Of a stretch of 64,000 nt of DNA, positions 24,650 through 34,609 are shown one piece after another. The position numbers and the translations under genes were made by a program. The notes beneath the pieces were generated by a model. The model worked only from the letters and a program-made list of their open reading frames with translations, made no database searches and was not told the origin of the DNA. This DNA is from Arsenicicoccus piscis. GTDB taxonomy: Bacteria > Actinomycetota > Actinomycetes > Actinomycetales > Dermatophilaceae. The stretch is taken from contig NZ_JAKZHV010000012.1 of assembly GCF_022568835.1 (NCBI RefSeq), positions 19,644-83,643 on the forward strand, written 5' to 3'. Position 1 is the stretch's first letter. Each line of letters opens with the position of its first letter.

Positions 24650-26265
24650 CGGGTGGCCTCCGGGTCGGGTGCGGCATCGCCTGCGGTGCCTGCGGTGCCG
24701 ACGGCACCGGCGGCACCGGCGCCGGCACCGGTCATCGCGGCGCCGAGCTGCTCGGCGGTGACGGTGTCGGGGTCGAACGGGTCGGACAGCCGGCCGCGCA
24801 GGATCACCCGGATGGTGTCGGACAGACCGATCAGCTCCTCGAGGTCGGCCGAGATCAGCAGCACCGCGAGACCCTCGCGGCGGGCCCGCTTGAGGTGGCT
24901 CCAGATGGAGGCCTGGGCGCCGACGTCGACACCGCGGGTGGGGTGCGACGCGACGAGCACCTTGGGGTCGTGCGCCATCTCGCGCCCGATGATGAGCTTT
25001 TGCTGGTTTCCGCCGGACAGCGAGCCGGCGGTGACGAAGATCGACGGCGTGCGCACGTCGTAGTCCTCGACGATGCGCGTCGTGTCGGTCTTGGCGCCGG
25101 CCGCGTCGATGAGCGGCCCCTTGACGTTGGGCCGCTGGGTCTGGTGACCGAGGATGCGGTTCTCCCACAGCGGCGCCTCGAGCAGCAGCCCGTGCCGGTG
25201 CCGGTCCTCGGGGATGTAGCCGACCTGCGCCTCGCGGATCTCACGCACGTCCCAGTCGGAGATGTCGGTGCCCTGGAGGAAGACCTTGCCGGCGCTCGGC
25301 TCGCGCATGCCCATGATCACCTCGACGAGCTCGGCCTGTCCGTTGCCCTCGACGCCGGCGATGCCGAGCACCTCTCCGGCGTGGATCGTGAAGGACAGGT
25401 CGTCGAGCACCCGCCGGGTCCCGGTGCGGGCCGACAGCACCAGGTGCTCGACGGCGAGCACGGCGCGGTCGGTGACGGTGGACTCCTCGGTCTGCGGCGT
25501 CGGCAGCTCCGAGCCGACCATCAGCTCGGCGAGCTGGCGCGAGTTGACCGTGGCAGGGTCTACGGTCGCGACGGTGGTGCCGCGGCGGATGACGGTGATG
25601 TCGTCGGCGACCGAGAGCACCTCGTCGAGCTTGTGCGAGATGAACAAGATGGTGAGGCCCTCGCGGGTCAGCGCCTTGAGGTTGTCGAACAGCTCGTCGA
25701 CCTCCTGCGGGACGAGCACGGCGGTGGGCTCGTCGAGGATGAGGACCTGGGCCCCGCGATAGAGGACCTTGAGGATCTCGACCCGCTGACGGGCGCCGAC
25801 GCCGAGGTCGGCGACCAGCTCGTCGGGGTCGATGCCGAGGCCGTACTCCGTGCTGATCGCGCGGATCCGCTCGCGCGCCCCGTCGCCGATGCCGTGCCGC
25901 TTCTCGGCGCCGAGGACGACGTTCTCGAGGACGGTGAGGTTGTCGGCGAGCATGAAGTGCTGGAAGACCATGCCGACGCCGGCCGCGATCGCGTCGGACG
26001 GTGACTTGAACGTCTTCACGACGCCGTCGATGGCGATCGTGCCCTCGTCGGCGCGCTGCACGCCGTAGAGGATCTTCATCAGCGTCGACTTGCCCGCGCC
26101 GTTCTCGCCGACGAGGGCGTGGATCGTGCCCTTGGCGACCGAGAAGGTGATGTCCTTGTTGGCCACGACACCGGGGAAGCGCTTGGTGATGCCGACGAGC
26201 TCTACGGCAGGAGGAACCTGGCCGTCAGGGTGAGCGCCCCGCGGCGAGGTGAGGGTGGAGGAGAT
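24646..26265 (-). CDS. Nucleoside ABC importer ATPase (double NBD), apparently starting at ATC
   Basis: The protein joins two ATPase domains. The first has Walker A GENGAGKST and a diverged signature LGVGARQRVEIL. The second lacks a canonical P-loop but has LSGGNQQK. Both are typical of NupO/YufO-like subunits. The first in-frame ATG/GTG/TTG codon is GTG 26166, which would remove the opening beta strand. The in-frame upstream codons encode SSTLTSPRGAHPDGQ and VPPAVELVGITKRFPGVV, the expected N-terminus. They begin at ATC 26265, eight bases after a perfect GAAGGAG (26280-26274). I therefore place the start there (539 residues). A near-cognate start, or an ATG misread as ATC, are the two explanations. 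Confidence 0.85.
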   Translation of the reverse strand: MSSTLTSPRGAHPDGQVPPAVELVGITKRFPGVVANKDITFSVAKGTIHALVGENGAGKSTLMKILYGVQRADEGTIAIDGVVKTFKSPSDAIAAGVGMVFQHFMLADNLTVLENVVLGAEKRHGIGDGARERIRAISTEYGLGIDPDELVADLGVGARQRVEILKVLYRGAQVLILDEPTAVLVPQEVDELFDNLKALTREGLTILFISHKLDEVLSVADDITVIRRGTTVATVDPATVNSRQLAELMVGSELPTPQTEESTVTDRAVLAVEHLVLSARTGTRRVLDDLSFTIHAGEVLGIAGVEGNGQAELVEVIMGMREPSAGKVFLQGTDISDWDVREIREAQVGYIPEDRHRHGLLLEAPLWENRILGHQTQRPNVKGPLIDAAGAKTDTTRIVEDYDVRTPSIFVTAGSLSGGNQQKLIIGREMAHDPKVLVASHPTRGVDVGAQASIWSHLKRARREGLAVLLISADLEELIGLSDTIRVILRGRLSDPFDPDTVTAEQLGAAMTGAGAGAAGAVGTAGTAGDAAPDPEATR

Positions 26266-26396
26266 GGCGCACGCTCCTTCGTCGGTCCGGACCTGGCGGG
26301 CCCAGCCTAGGGGTCAACTCCCTCGGGCCGGGCCCGCCAGGGCCGAACGGTGGATCTGGCCGCACGACGCCGAGCAAGGCGCGTGCGAGCGACGTG

Positions 26397-27455
26397 CTAC
26401 TTGCTCGGGACGACGATGGTGCCGGCGATGATGTCGGCCTTCACCTTGTCGAGCTCGGCCTTCAGGTCGCCGATGTGGTTGCCGGTGGTGGCCAGCTCGA
26501 CACCGTTGGACTTGAGGTCGTAGACCGCCTCGCCGGACTTGAAGGTGCCCTCCTTGTCCTGCTTGATGAACTCGAAGACACCGACGTCGACGCGCTTGAC
26601 CACCGAGGTCAAGATGATGTCGCGCACGTTGGCCGCGGCGGTCTTGGCCTGGTCGGAGTCGACCCCGATGGCCCAGGCGCCCGGCTTGGCCTTGACGGCG
26701 GTGAAGACACCGGCGCCGGAGCCGCCCGAGGCGTGGTAGACGATGTCGGCGCCCGAGGAGAGCATGCCCTCGGCCGCGGTCTTGCCCTTGGCCGGGTCAC
26801 CGAAGCCCGAGAAGTCCGGCGGCTGGGTGAGGTACTTGACGTCGACCTTGATGCTCGGGTCGGTCGCCTTCGCGCCCGCGGTGTAGCCTGCCTCGAACTT
26901 CTTGATCAGGTCGGTCTGCACGCCACCGACGAAGCCGATGTGGTGGGTCTTGGACTTCTTCGCCGCGACGACGCCGGCGAGGTAGGAGCCCTCCTGCTCG
27001 GAGAAGACGACGTTCTGGATGTTGGCACCCTTGGCGTCGGTCGAGTCGATCAGCGCGAACTTGACCTCGGGGTTGTCCTTGGCGACCTTGGCGACCGAGG
27101 GGGCGTAGGCGAACCCGACGGCCACGATGTTGTTGTAACCGGCCTCGATGAGCTGCTGCAGGCGCTCCTCGCGGGCCGACTCGGCCTCGCCGGCGCTCGC
27201 GGTGGACTCCTTGACCGCGACACCCAGCTCGGACTTGGCCTTGTCCAGGCCGGCCGCCGCCGAGTCGTTGAACGACTGGTCGCCACGGCCACCCACGTCG
27301 TAGGCCATGCCGACCTTGACGTTGCCCCCCGCGCTGCCGGCGGCCGAGCCGCCCGCACCCGCGCTGGGGGTGTCACCGGAGCTGTTGCTGCCACAGGCAG
27401 CGAGTGCGATCGAGGCGACCGAGACGGCGGCCGCTACCTTGAGCGAGCGGTTCAA
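26397..27455 (-). CDS. BmpA/PnrA-type nucleoside-binding lipoprotein
   Basis: The 352-residue substrate-binding protein belongs to the BMP family, whose members bind purine or pyrimidine nucleosides outside the membrane. A lipoprotein signal (LKVAAAVSVASIALAACG) is followed by a Ser/Gly linker. The mature domain starts VKVGMAYDVGGRGDQSFNDSAAAGL, the ligand-binding opening of the family, with GFVGGVQTDLIKKFEAGYTAGA and ASGGSGAGVFTAV later. The start is TTG 27455, six bases after AAGGAG. It is the first gene of the importer operon, and 131 bases separate its stop from the ATPase start. A small hairpin (AGCCTCC/GGAGGCT) lies in its upstream region. Confidence 0.92.
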   Translation of the reverse strand: MNRSLKVAAAVSVASIALAACGSNSSGDTPSAGAGGSAAGSAGGNVKVGMAYDVGGRGDQSFNDSAAAGLDKAKSELGVAVKESTASAGEAESAREERLQQLIEAGYNNIVAVGFAYAPSVAKVAKDNPEVKFALIDSTDAKGANIQNVVFSEQEGSYLAGVVAAKKSKTHHIGFVGGVQTDLIKKFEAGYTAGAKATDPSIKVDVKYLTQPPDFSGFGDPAKGKTAAEGMLSSGADIVYHASGGSGAGVFTAVKAKPGAWAIGVDSDQAKTAAANVRDIILTSVVKRVDVGVFEFIKQDKEGTFKSGEAVYDLKSNGVELATTGNHIGDLKAELDKVKADIIAGTIVVPSK

Positions 27456-27585
27456 GGGGAACTCCTTCGTCGAGCAGTGATGGGCTGACAGTAGCCCCAG
27501 CCTCCACGGCCGCGGGCACCGGAGGCTCCCCAGGGGGTGATCTGTCAGCGAACCGTTATCACTGCGCCCGTATCACTGCGGTCGC

Positions 27586-28839
27586 TCAGGGCGCCGGGAC
27601 CAGCAGGGCCTGCAGCGCCGCTCCGACGAACGTGCTCACGCCGACCCCGATGGCGCGCTCGTCGACGACCAGGTCGGGACGGTGCAGGTCGTAGGACGGT
27701 CCGCCGGGCGTCTTGGTGCCGAGCCGGGCCAGGGCGCCGGGCACGTGCCGGGTCATCCAGGAGAAGTCCTCGCCGCCCAGGGACTGGGGCGTGGGGGCTA
27801 CCGCCTCCGCGCCGAGCGTTGCGGTGATGCCGCTGCGCAGGCTGGCCACGGCCGCGGCGTCGTTGACGACCGGGGGCACCCCGCGCTCGTGGTTGACCTC
27901 GACGGCGACGCCGAAGGGCGCAGCCGCGGCGTGCACGAGCTCCTGCAGCAGCGGCCCGATCGCGTCCCAGACCTCCGCGTCGAGGCAGCGCACGGTGCCG
28001 AGCGCCACCCCGGTCTCGGGGATGACGTTCGCCGCGTCACCGGCGCTGATCTTGCCCCACACCAGCGCGACGACCGAGCGGGGGTCGACCCGGCGGGACA
28101 GCGACGCCGGCACGTCGGTGACGACCTTCGCGAGCGCGTAGGTGAGGTCCTGGGTCAGGTGCGGACGGCTGGTGTGGCCACCCGCGCCGCGCAGCCGCAC
28201 CTCGAGGTGGTCCGAGGCCGCGGTGATCGGGCCGACCCGCAGGCCAACCCGGCCCACCTCGAGCGTCGGGTCGCAGTGCAGGGCGTAGACCACGTCGACG
28301 CCGTCGAGCGCCCCCTGCTCGATGACCGCCTCGGCCCCGCCGGGGAAGACCTCCTCGGCGGGCTGGAAGATGCAGCGCACGGCGAGGCCGCGGGCCTCGA
28401 GCTCGGCCTCGACCCGCGCCAGGGCCAGGGCCGCCCCGAGCAGCACCGTGGTGTGCACGTCGTGGCCGCAGGCGTGCGAGACCCCGGGCCAGCTGGAGGC
28501 GAAGGGCAGCCCGGAGCGCTCGGTGAGCGGCAGCGCGTCGAGGTCGGCGCGCAGGGCCACCCGACGGGTCGGGCGGGCGGCGCCGAGGTCGACGAGCAGG
28601 CCGGTGCCGCGCAGCGTGGTGAAGGCGATCCCCGCCTCCGCGAGCACCTCGGCGATGCGGGTCGTGGTCCGGGTCTCCTCGTGCGCGAGCTCGGGGTGGG
28701 CGTGCACGTCCCGCCGGAAGGCGATCAGGCCGGGCTCGAGCTCGGCGACCAGGGCGCCGAGCCCGGAGAGCAGCTCGTCGATGGACGTAGCGGGGTCGGA
28801 GGACGCCGCTCTAGCGCTGGAGGAGACGGAGAAACACAC
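27586..28839 (-). CDS. M20 family amidohydrolase (hippurate/N-acyl amino acid hydrolase-like)
   Basis: The 417-residue metallopeptidase-fold enzyme hydrolyses amide bonds of N-acyl amino acids or related compounds. The dinuclear metal motif SHACGHDVHTT and catalytic PAEEVFPGG lie in the first half. The lid domain follows (AGGHTSRPHLTQDL), and QSLGGEDFSWM is the last metal-ligand region. GTG 28839 is chosen: TAGTCT at 28851-28846 lies six bases upstream, a leaderless layout. The early residues CFSVSSSARAASS are not a convincing signal peptide. It is downstream of the acyl-CoA mutase and upstream of the nucleoside importer on the same strand. The true substrate is unknown. Confidence 0.88.
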   Translation of the reverse strand: MCFSVSSSARAASSDPATSIDELLSGLGALVAELEPGLIAFRRDVHAHPELAHEETRTTTRIAEVLAEAGIAFTTLRGTGLLVDLGAARPTRRVALRADLDALPLTERSGLPFASSWPGVSHACGHDVHTTVLLGAALALARVEAELEARGLAVRCIFQPAEEVFPGGAEAVIEQGALDGVDVVYALHCDPTLEVGRVGLRVGPITAASDHLEVRLRGAGGHTSRPHLTQDLTYALAKVVTDVPASLSRRVDPRSVVALVWGKISAGDAANVIPETGVALGTVRCLDAEVWDAIGPLLQELVHAAAAPFGVAVEVNHERGVPPVVNDAAAVASLRSGITATLGAEAVAPTPQSLGGEDFSWMTRHVPGALARLGTKTPGGPSYDLHRPDLVVDERAIGVGVSTFVGAALQALLVPAP

Positions 28840-28845
28840 GACCGG

Positions 28846-28851
28846 AGACTA
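28846..28851 (-). promoter_or_regulatory. Leaderless -10 element of the M20 gene
   Basis: TAGTCT on the minus strand is followed by six bases and GTG 28839. Confidence 0.4.
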
Positions 28852-28880
28852 CCCCGCGTGGGTTTCGCCGTCGGTGTCGA

Positions 28881-30488
<1,608 letters not shown>

Positions 30489-30494
30489 GTCCTC

Positions 30495-30500
30495 AGCCTA
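30495..30500 (-). promoter_or_regulatory. Leaderless -10 element of the acyl-CoA mutase gene
   Basis: TAGGCT on the minus strand is followed by six bases and ATG 30488. Confidence 0.4.
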
Positions 30501-30602
30501 GACGGGGGGCCTCGGCGCCGCGCCGCCAGGGTCGGCGATGTGGCCCGATCCTCACGCGTGGGGGGCGTCCGGCGCGTTGGACGCGTCGGAGACGTCCGCG
30601 CC

Positions 30603-31997
30603 TCAACCAAGACCCACCCAGCTGATCAGCCCACCCGCGGCGAGCAGCCCGGCGCACCAGAGCAGGGCGGCGTGATAGCCGACGGTCATCGTCGACGGGT
30701 GCAGGTAGTCGTCGCCGGAGAGCCCGACCACGGCGGGCAGCGCCGCCACGGCAAGCAGCGAACTCGCCCGCGCGACAGCGTTGTTCACCCCGCTGGCCAC
30801 GCCGGCGTGGCGGACGGGGGCGGCGGCGAGGACCGCGGCCGTGAGCGGGGACACGAGGGTGACCAGGCCGAGGGCGAAGACGATCATGCCGGGCAGCACG
30901 TCGGCCCAGGTCGCCGCCGAGGGGCCCACCCGCAGCAGGAGCAGCACACCTCCTGCGCAGGCCAGCGGCCCCACCGTCATCGGGATGCGCGGGCCGATCC
31001 GCTCGGCGACCGCCGCGGCCCGCGACGACAGCAGCATCAACGCGAGGGTGCCGGGCAGGCTCGTGGCACCCGCCTCCAAGGGGCCCCACCCGGCCGCCTG
31101 CAGCTCGAGCACGACGAAGAGCGAGACGGCCCCGAGAGCGCCGTAGACGAGGAAGGTCATGGCGTTGGCGGCGCTGAACACCCGCGACCCGAAGAGCGCG
31201 AGCGGCACGAGCGGGTTTGCCGAGCGGCGCTCCACCACCACGAACGCGGCGCCGAGGGCCGCCGTCAGCAGCCCGCCGCCGACGAGCAGGGCCGTCCCTC
31301 CCGTGCGACCCGCGGTCAGGACGAAGGTCAGCACGGCGAGTGCCGCAGCCCCGACCACCGCACCGGTGACGTCGAAGCGTCGACCCTGCACCCCCTCGCC
31401 CCGCGTCTCGGGCGCGTTGCGCGCCGTGAGCGCCAGGACGGCCAGGCAGAGCGGGATGTTGATCGCGAACACCCAGCGCCAGGTGGTGTGCTCTACGAGC
31501 CAGCCGCCGACGAGCGGACCGACGGCGGCCGCGATGCCCGAGTAGCCCGCCCACGTCCCGATCGCGGCGGCGCGGTCCTGTGGTCGGAAGGACGACTGGA
31601 TCATGGCCAGCGCGCCCGGCGTGAGCAGGGCGGCCCCCACCCCCTGCAGCACGCGTAGAGCGATCAGCTGGGTCGGCGTCTGGGCGAGCGCGCACAGGGC
31701 CGAGGCCACTCCGAACCACCCCACGCCGATCAGGTAGACCCGGCGCCGGCCGTGCCGGTCCCCGAGCGCCCCGCCCACGAGGACGAGGGACGCGAGCGCC
31801 AGCAGGTAGCCGCTGACCACCCACTGCAGCTCGGCGATCGACGCGCCGAGCTCGGTGCCGATGCTGCGCAGCGCGACGTTGACGACGCTGCCGTCGAGGA
31901 TCGCGACACCGCTGCCGAGCGTCAGCCCGACGAGCACCGCCCGCCCGCGCGGCGAGGTGCGGTCGAGGAGCTCAGGTGGAGGCAGGGTGGCCGTCAC
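30603..31997 (-). CDS. MFS exporter of the DHA2 (EmrB/QacA-like) family
   Basis: The 464-residue carrier is predicted to have 14 transmembrane helices. Motif D1-like LDGSVVNVALRSIG in helix 1, motif A GGALGDRHGRRRVYLIG after helix 2, and LQGVGAALLTPGALAMIQ and GPLVGGWLVEHTTWRWVFAINIP (motif C) after it, are all present. The family uses proton exchange to expel drugs, dyes or metabolites. The substrate cannot be deduced. The GTG start (31997) overlaps the stop of mannose-1-phosphate guanylyltransferase (GTGA), so the two are translated together. No TetR-type regulator gene is adjacent, unlike many such pumps. Confidence 0.88.
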   Translation of the reverse strand: MTATLPPPELLDRTSPRGRAVLVGLTLGSGVAILDGSVVNVALRSIGTELGASIAELQWVVSGYLLALASLVLVGGALGDRHGRRRVYLIGVGWFGVASALCALAQTPTQLIALRVLQGVGAALLTPGALAMIQSSFRPQDRAAAIGTWAGYSGIAAAVGPLVGGWLVEHTTWRWVFAINIPLCLAVLALTARNAPETRGEGVQGRRFDVTGAVVGAAALAVLTFVLTAGRTGGTALLVGGGLLTAALGAAFVVVERRSANPLVPLALFGSRVFSAANAMTFLVYGALGAVSLFVVLELQAAGWGPLEAGATSLPGTLALMLLSSRAAAVAERIGPRIPMTVGPLACAGGVLLLLRVGPSAATWADVLPGMIVFALGLVTLVSPLTAAVLAAAPVRHAGVASGVNNAVARASSLLAVAALPAVVGLSGDDYLHPSTMTVGYHAALLWCAGLLAAGGLISWVGLG

Positions 31998-33070
31998 GCC
32001 AGGTCCGTCCGGCCGGCGTCCTTCAGCCGCTCGATGACGCCCTTCACGTCCTGGGCGCGCTCGCGCGTCGTGACGAGCAGCACCTCGCCGGTGTCGACGA
32101 CGACGACGTCCGTCATCCCCAGGACCACCACGTCTCGCTCGGTCCCGGCGACCACCAGGCCGCTCGATCCCTCGCCGTGCACCCGCGCCGGGTCGCCGAG
32201 GATCGCCAGGCCGGAGCTATCGGTGGGCAGCACGCCGGTGAGCGAGGCGAAGTCGCCCACGTCGTCCCACGCGAAATCACCGGGGACCACGGCGACCCGA
32301 CCTGCGGCGGCGGCCGGCTCGGCGACGGCGTGGTCGATGGCGATCCGCGGCAGGCTCGGCCAGACCTCTGCCAGCGACGCGGGGTCGGCGGCGATGTCGC
32401 GCAACCGCTGCGCGAAGGAGGGGTCGCGGTCGGCGAGGAGATCCAGCAAGGTGCTGGCACGGGCTACGAACATGCCTGCGTTCCAGAGGAACTCACCGGT
32501 GGAGAGGTAACCGCGGGCCGTCTCGAGGTCCGGCTTCTCGACGAACTCCGCGACGGCGCGACCCCGCGGGGCACCCGGCACGTCGAGCGGCGCACCCACG
32601 CGGATGTAGCCGAAGCCGGTGGCGGGACCGGTCGGCGTGATGCCGATCGTCACCAGGTGACCCTGCTCGGCCAGCACCACCGCCTCCTGCACGCACGCGC
32701 GGAAGCGGTCCGGGTCGGCGATGACGTGGTCCGCGGCGAACGACCCGACCACCGCGTCCGGGTCCTGCGCCTCGACCACGGCCGCGGCCAGGCCGATCGC
32801 GGCCATCGAGTCCTTGCGGGAGGGCTCCACCAGCACCGCCTGCTCCCCCAGCTCGGGCAGATCGGCGCGCACCTGGTCGGCATGGTCGGCGCCGGTCACG
32901 ACCAGGACGCGGCCCTCGACCAGCGGCGCGAGGCGGTCGACCGTCTGCTGCAGCAGGCTGCGACCGCTGCCGGTGAGGTCGAGCAGGAACTTCGGGCGAC
33001 GCTCGCGGGACAGCGGCCAGAGCCGGGTGCCGGCCCCGCCCGCCGGGATGATGGACCACAGCCGGCTCAT
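31994..33070 (-). CDS. manC: Mannose-1-phosphate guanylyltransferase, single-domain
   Basis: The 358-residue enzyme makes GDP-mannose from mannose-1-phosphate and GTP, the donor for mannosylated lipids, glycans and proteins. The nucleotide loop GGAGTRLWPLSRERRPKFLLDL lies at the N-terminus. FVEKPD, FLWNAGMFVA and WDDVGDF are characteristic. The phosphomannose isomerase domain of bifunctional enzymes is absent. I take ATG 33070 because TAGGGT at 33083-33078 is exactly seven bases upstream. ATG 33076 would add two residues. It diverges from the D,D-carboxypeptidase gene and is coupled to the downstream MFS gene. Confidence 0.92.
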   Translation of the reverse strand: MSRLWSIIPAGGAGTRLWPLSRERRPKFLLDLTGSGRSLLQQTVDRLAPLVEGRVLVVTGADHADQVRADLPELGEQAVLVEPSRKDSMAAIGLAAAVVEAQDPDAVVGSFAADHVIADPDRFRACVQEAVVLAEQGHLVTIGITPTGPATGFGYIRVGAPLDVPGAPRGRAVAEFVEKPDLETARGYLSTGEFLWNAGMFVARASTLLDLLADRDPSFAQRLRDIAADPASLAEVWPSLPRIAIDHAVAEPAAAAGRVAVVPGDFAWDDVGDFASLTGVLPTDSSGLAILGDPARVHGEGSSGLVVAGTERDVVVLGMTDVVVVDTGEVLLVTTRERAQDVKGVIERLKDAGRTDLA

Positions 33071-33076
33071 GGGCAT

Positions 33077-33134
33077 CACCCTAGGCCACCGCCGCCGCGT
33101 CGCGTTGGCGCTGGCAGGACGGTCCCCTAGGGTG
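33077..33134. promoter_or_regulatory. CTAG-containing inverted repeat: divergent -10 elements of manC and the carboxypeptidase gene
   Basis: Arms CACCCTAGG (33077-33085) and CCTAGGGTG (33126-33134) are perfect complements 40 bases apart. Each contains TAGGGT in the orientation of its own gene, seven bases before manC and 60 bases before the plus-strand start. The repeat is most simply a pair of back-to-back promoters, with a shared operator also possible. Confidence 0.5.
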
Positions 33135-33193
33135 CTCACGACAGCTGTCAGAAGTCGTCCGTAGACCGTGCGCAGGGGAGGTGGCACCACGTC

Positions 33194-34609
33194 ATGGGTG
33201 CTGTCCCTCGCCACACCGTCGCCGTGGGCTGCTGCCTGGCCGTGCTGAGCCTCGGCGCGCCGCCCGCAGCAGCGGCACCGACCCCTGCCGCCGACACCAC
33301 CACGGCCAGGGCCGCCACGGCACCGCTGCCGGCGGCCGTCGCGGCACCTCGACCGCCCTGCCCGGGCACCACGGTCAACGTGCCGGTGCCGAAGCCGACG
33401 CTCCACCCGTCCCCCTCCGCGCACAAGGCACCCACACCGGCTCCCGCCCCCACCACGAGCCTGCCTGGGCCCACCGTGCCGGCGCGGGCCAACGTCGTCG
33501 GTGGCAGCGCCCTAGGCGGCAACGGGGTCGTGGTGCACCCGCACCCCGGCACGCCGGCGCCGCCGGCGCTCAACGCGACGTCGTGGGTGGTCGCCGACCA
33601 GGACACCGGAGCGATCTACGCAGCGAAGGCGCCGCACGCCCAGCTGCTGCCCGCGAGCACCCTGAAGACGCTCACGGCGACCGTGCTGGTGCCGGCGCTC
33701 GACCCCAAGAAGGTCGTCACGGCCACGGAGGAGGACGCGAACGCCGAGGGCACGCGGGTCGGCATGGTCGCCGGCAACGCCTACTCGGTGCAGCAGCTGT
33801 TCCAGGCGCTGCTGATGTTCTCCGCCAACGACGCCGCTTACGCGCTGGCCCGCACCTACCCGGGCGGCCGGGCCGCGACGCTGGCCGCCATGAACGCCGA
33901 GGCACAGCGACTCGGCGCGCTCGACACGGTCGCCAAGGACCCGTCGGGGCTGGACACGCCGGGGCAGCACTCCAGTGCCTACGACCTGGCCTTGATCGGT
34001 CGAGAAGCCATGCGCGACAAGGAGTTCCGCTCCTACATCACCACTCGCACCGCGACCTTCCCCGGTGCCAAGATGGCCAACGGCACGGTCGTCCCGCCCT
34101 ACCAGGTCCCCAACCTCGACCACTTCTTCCTCAACTACCCGGGTGCCACGGGCATCAAGACCGGCTACACCACCCAGGCCCACCGCACCTTCGTCGGCTC
34201 GGCGACGCGGGGCAGCCGGTCGATCGTCGTCAGCTACATGTGCTCAGACACGGTCGACTGGGAGCAGACCGGCGCGCTCGTCGACTGGGCGTTCGCGAAC
34301 GCCACGAAGGTCACCCCGGTCGGCCGGCTGGTGGACGCGGGCACGGTGGGCCCCGACGGCGCGCCCTCGACGGCGCCGACCTCGCCCTCCGCCACGGCGA
34401 CAGCACCCTCCGCGAGCCCTTCTGCCCCGGCGGCAGGAGCGTCCGCAGCTGCGGCGCCGACCCCGACCCCGGTCAACGCGGAGGCCACGGGGCAGGCGGG
34501 GTCGTTCGTCGAGCGCTACTGGGGCGCAGGGGTGCTCGCGGTGCTCCTAGCCGGCGCCGGCCTGCTCGTCAGTCGCCGCATCGGCGCGAAGTCCCGCCGC
34601 AAGGCTTAG
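33194..34609 (+). CDS. D-alanyl-D-alanine carboxypeptidase (S11, PBP5-like), secreted and membrane-anchored
   Basis: The 471-residue enzyme trims the terminal D-Ala from peptidoglycan stem peptides outside the cell. A signal peptide (AVGCCLAVLSLGAPPAAAAP) is followed by a 100-residue Ala/Pro/Thr-rich linker. The catalytic domain has all three motifs: S155-T-L-K158, S210-A-N and K322-T-G. A Ser/Pro/Ala tail leads to a C-terminal membrane helix (WGAGVLAVLLAGAGLLVSRR) with basic end. The start ATG 33194 has GGAGG about twelve bases upstream. The last 63 bases overlap the convergent regulator gene. S11 enzymes in actinobacteria commonly have this layout. Confidence 0.93.
   Translation: MGAVPRHTVAVGCCLAVLSLGAPPAAAAPTPAADTTTARAATAPLPAAVAAPRPPCPGTTVNVPVPKPTLHPSPSAHKAPTPAPAPTTSLPGPTVPARANVVGGSALGGNGVVVHPHPGTPAPPALNATSWVVADQDTGAIYAAKAPHAQLLPASTLKTLTATVLVPALDPKKVVTATEEDANAEGTRVGMVAGNAYSVQQLFQALLMFSANDAAYALARTYPGGRAATLAAMNAEAQRLGALDTVAKDPSGLDTPGQHSSAYDLALIGREAMRDKEFRSYITTRTATFPGAKMANGTVVPPYQVPNLDHFFLNYPGATGIKTGYTTQAHRTFVGSATRGSRSIVVSYMCSDTVDWEQTGALVDWAFANATKVTPVGRLVDAGTVGPDGAPSTAPTSPSATATAPSASPSAPAAGASAAAAPTPTPVNAEATGQAGSFVERYWGAGVLAVLLAGAGLLVSRRIGAKSRRKA

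Noticed and set aside
27485..27560. Possible purine riboswitch before the nucleoside-binding lipoprotein gene
   Set aside because: Only one 7-bp hairpin is evident. The conserved junction bases of known purine riboswitch classes are not seen.
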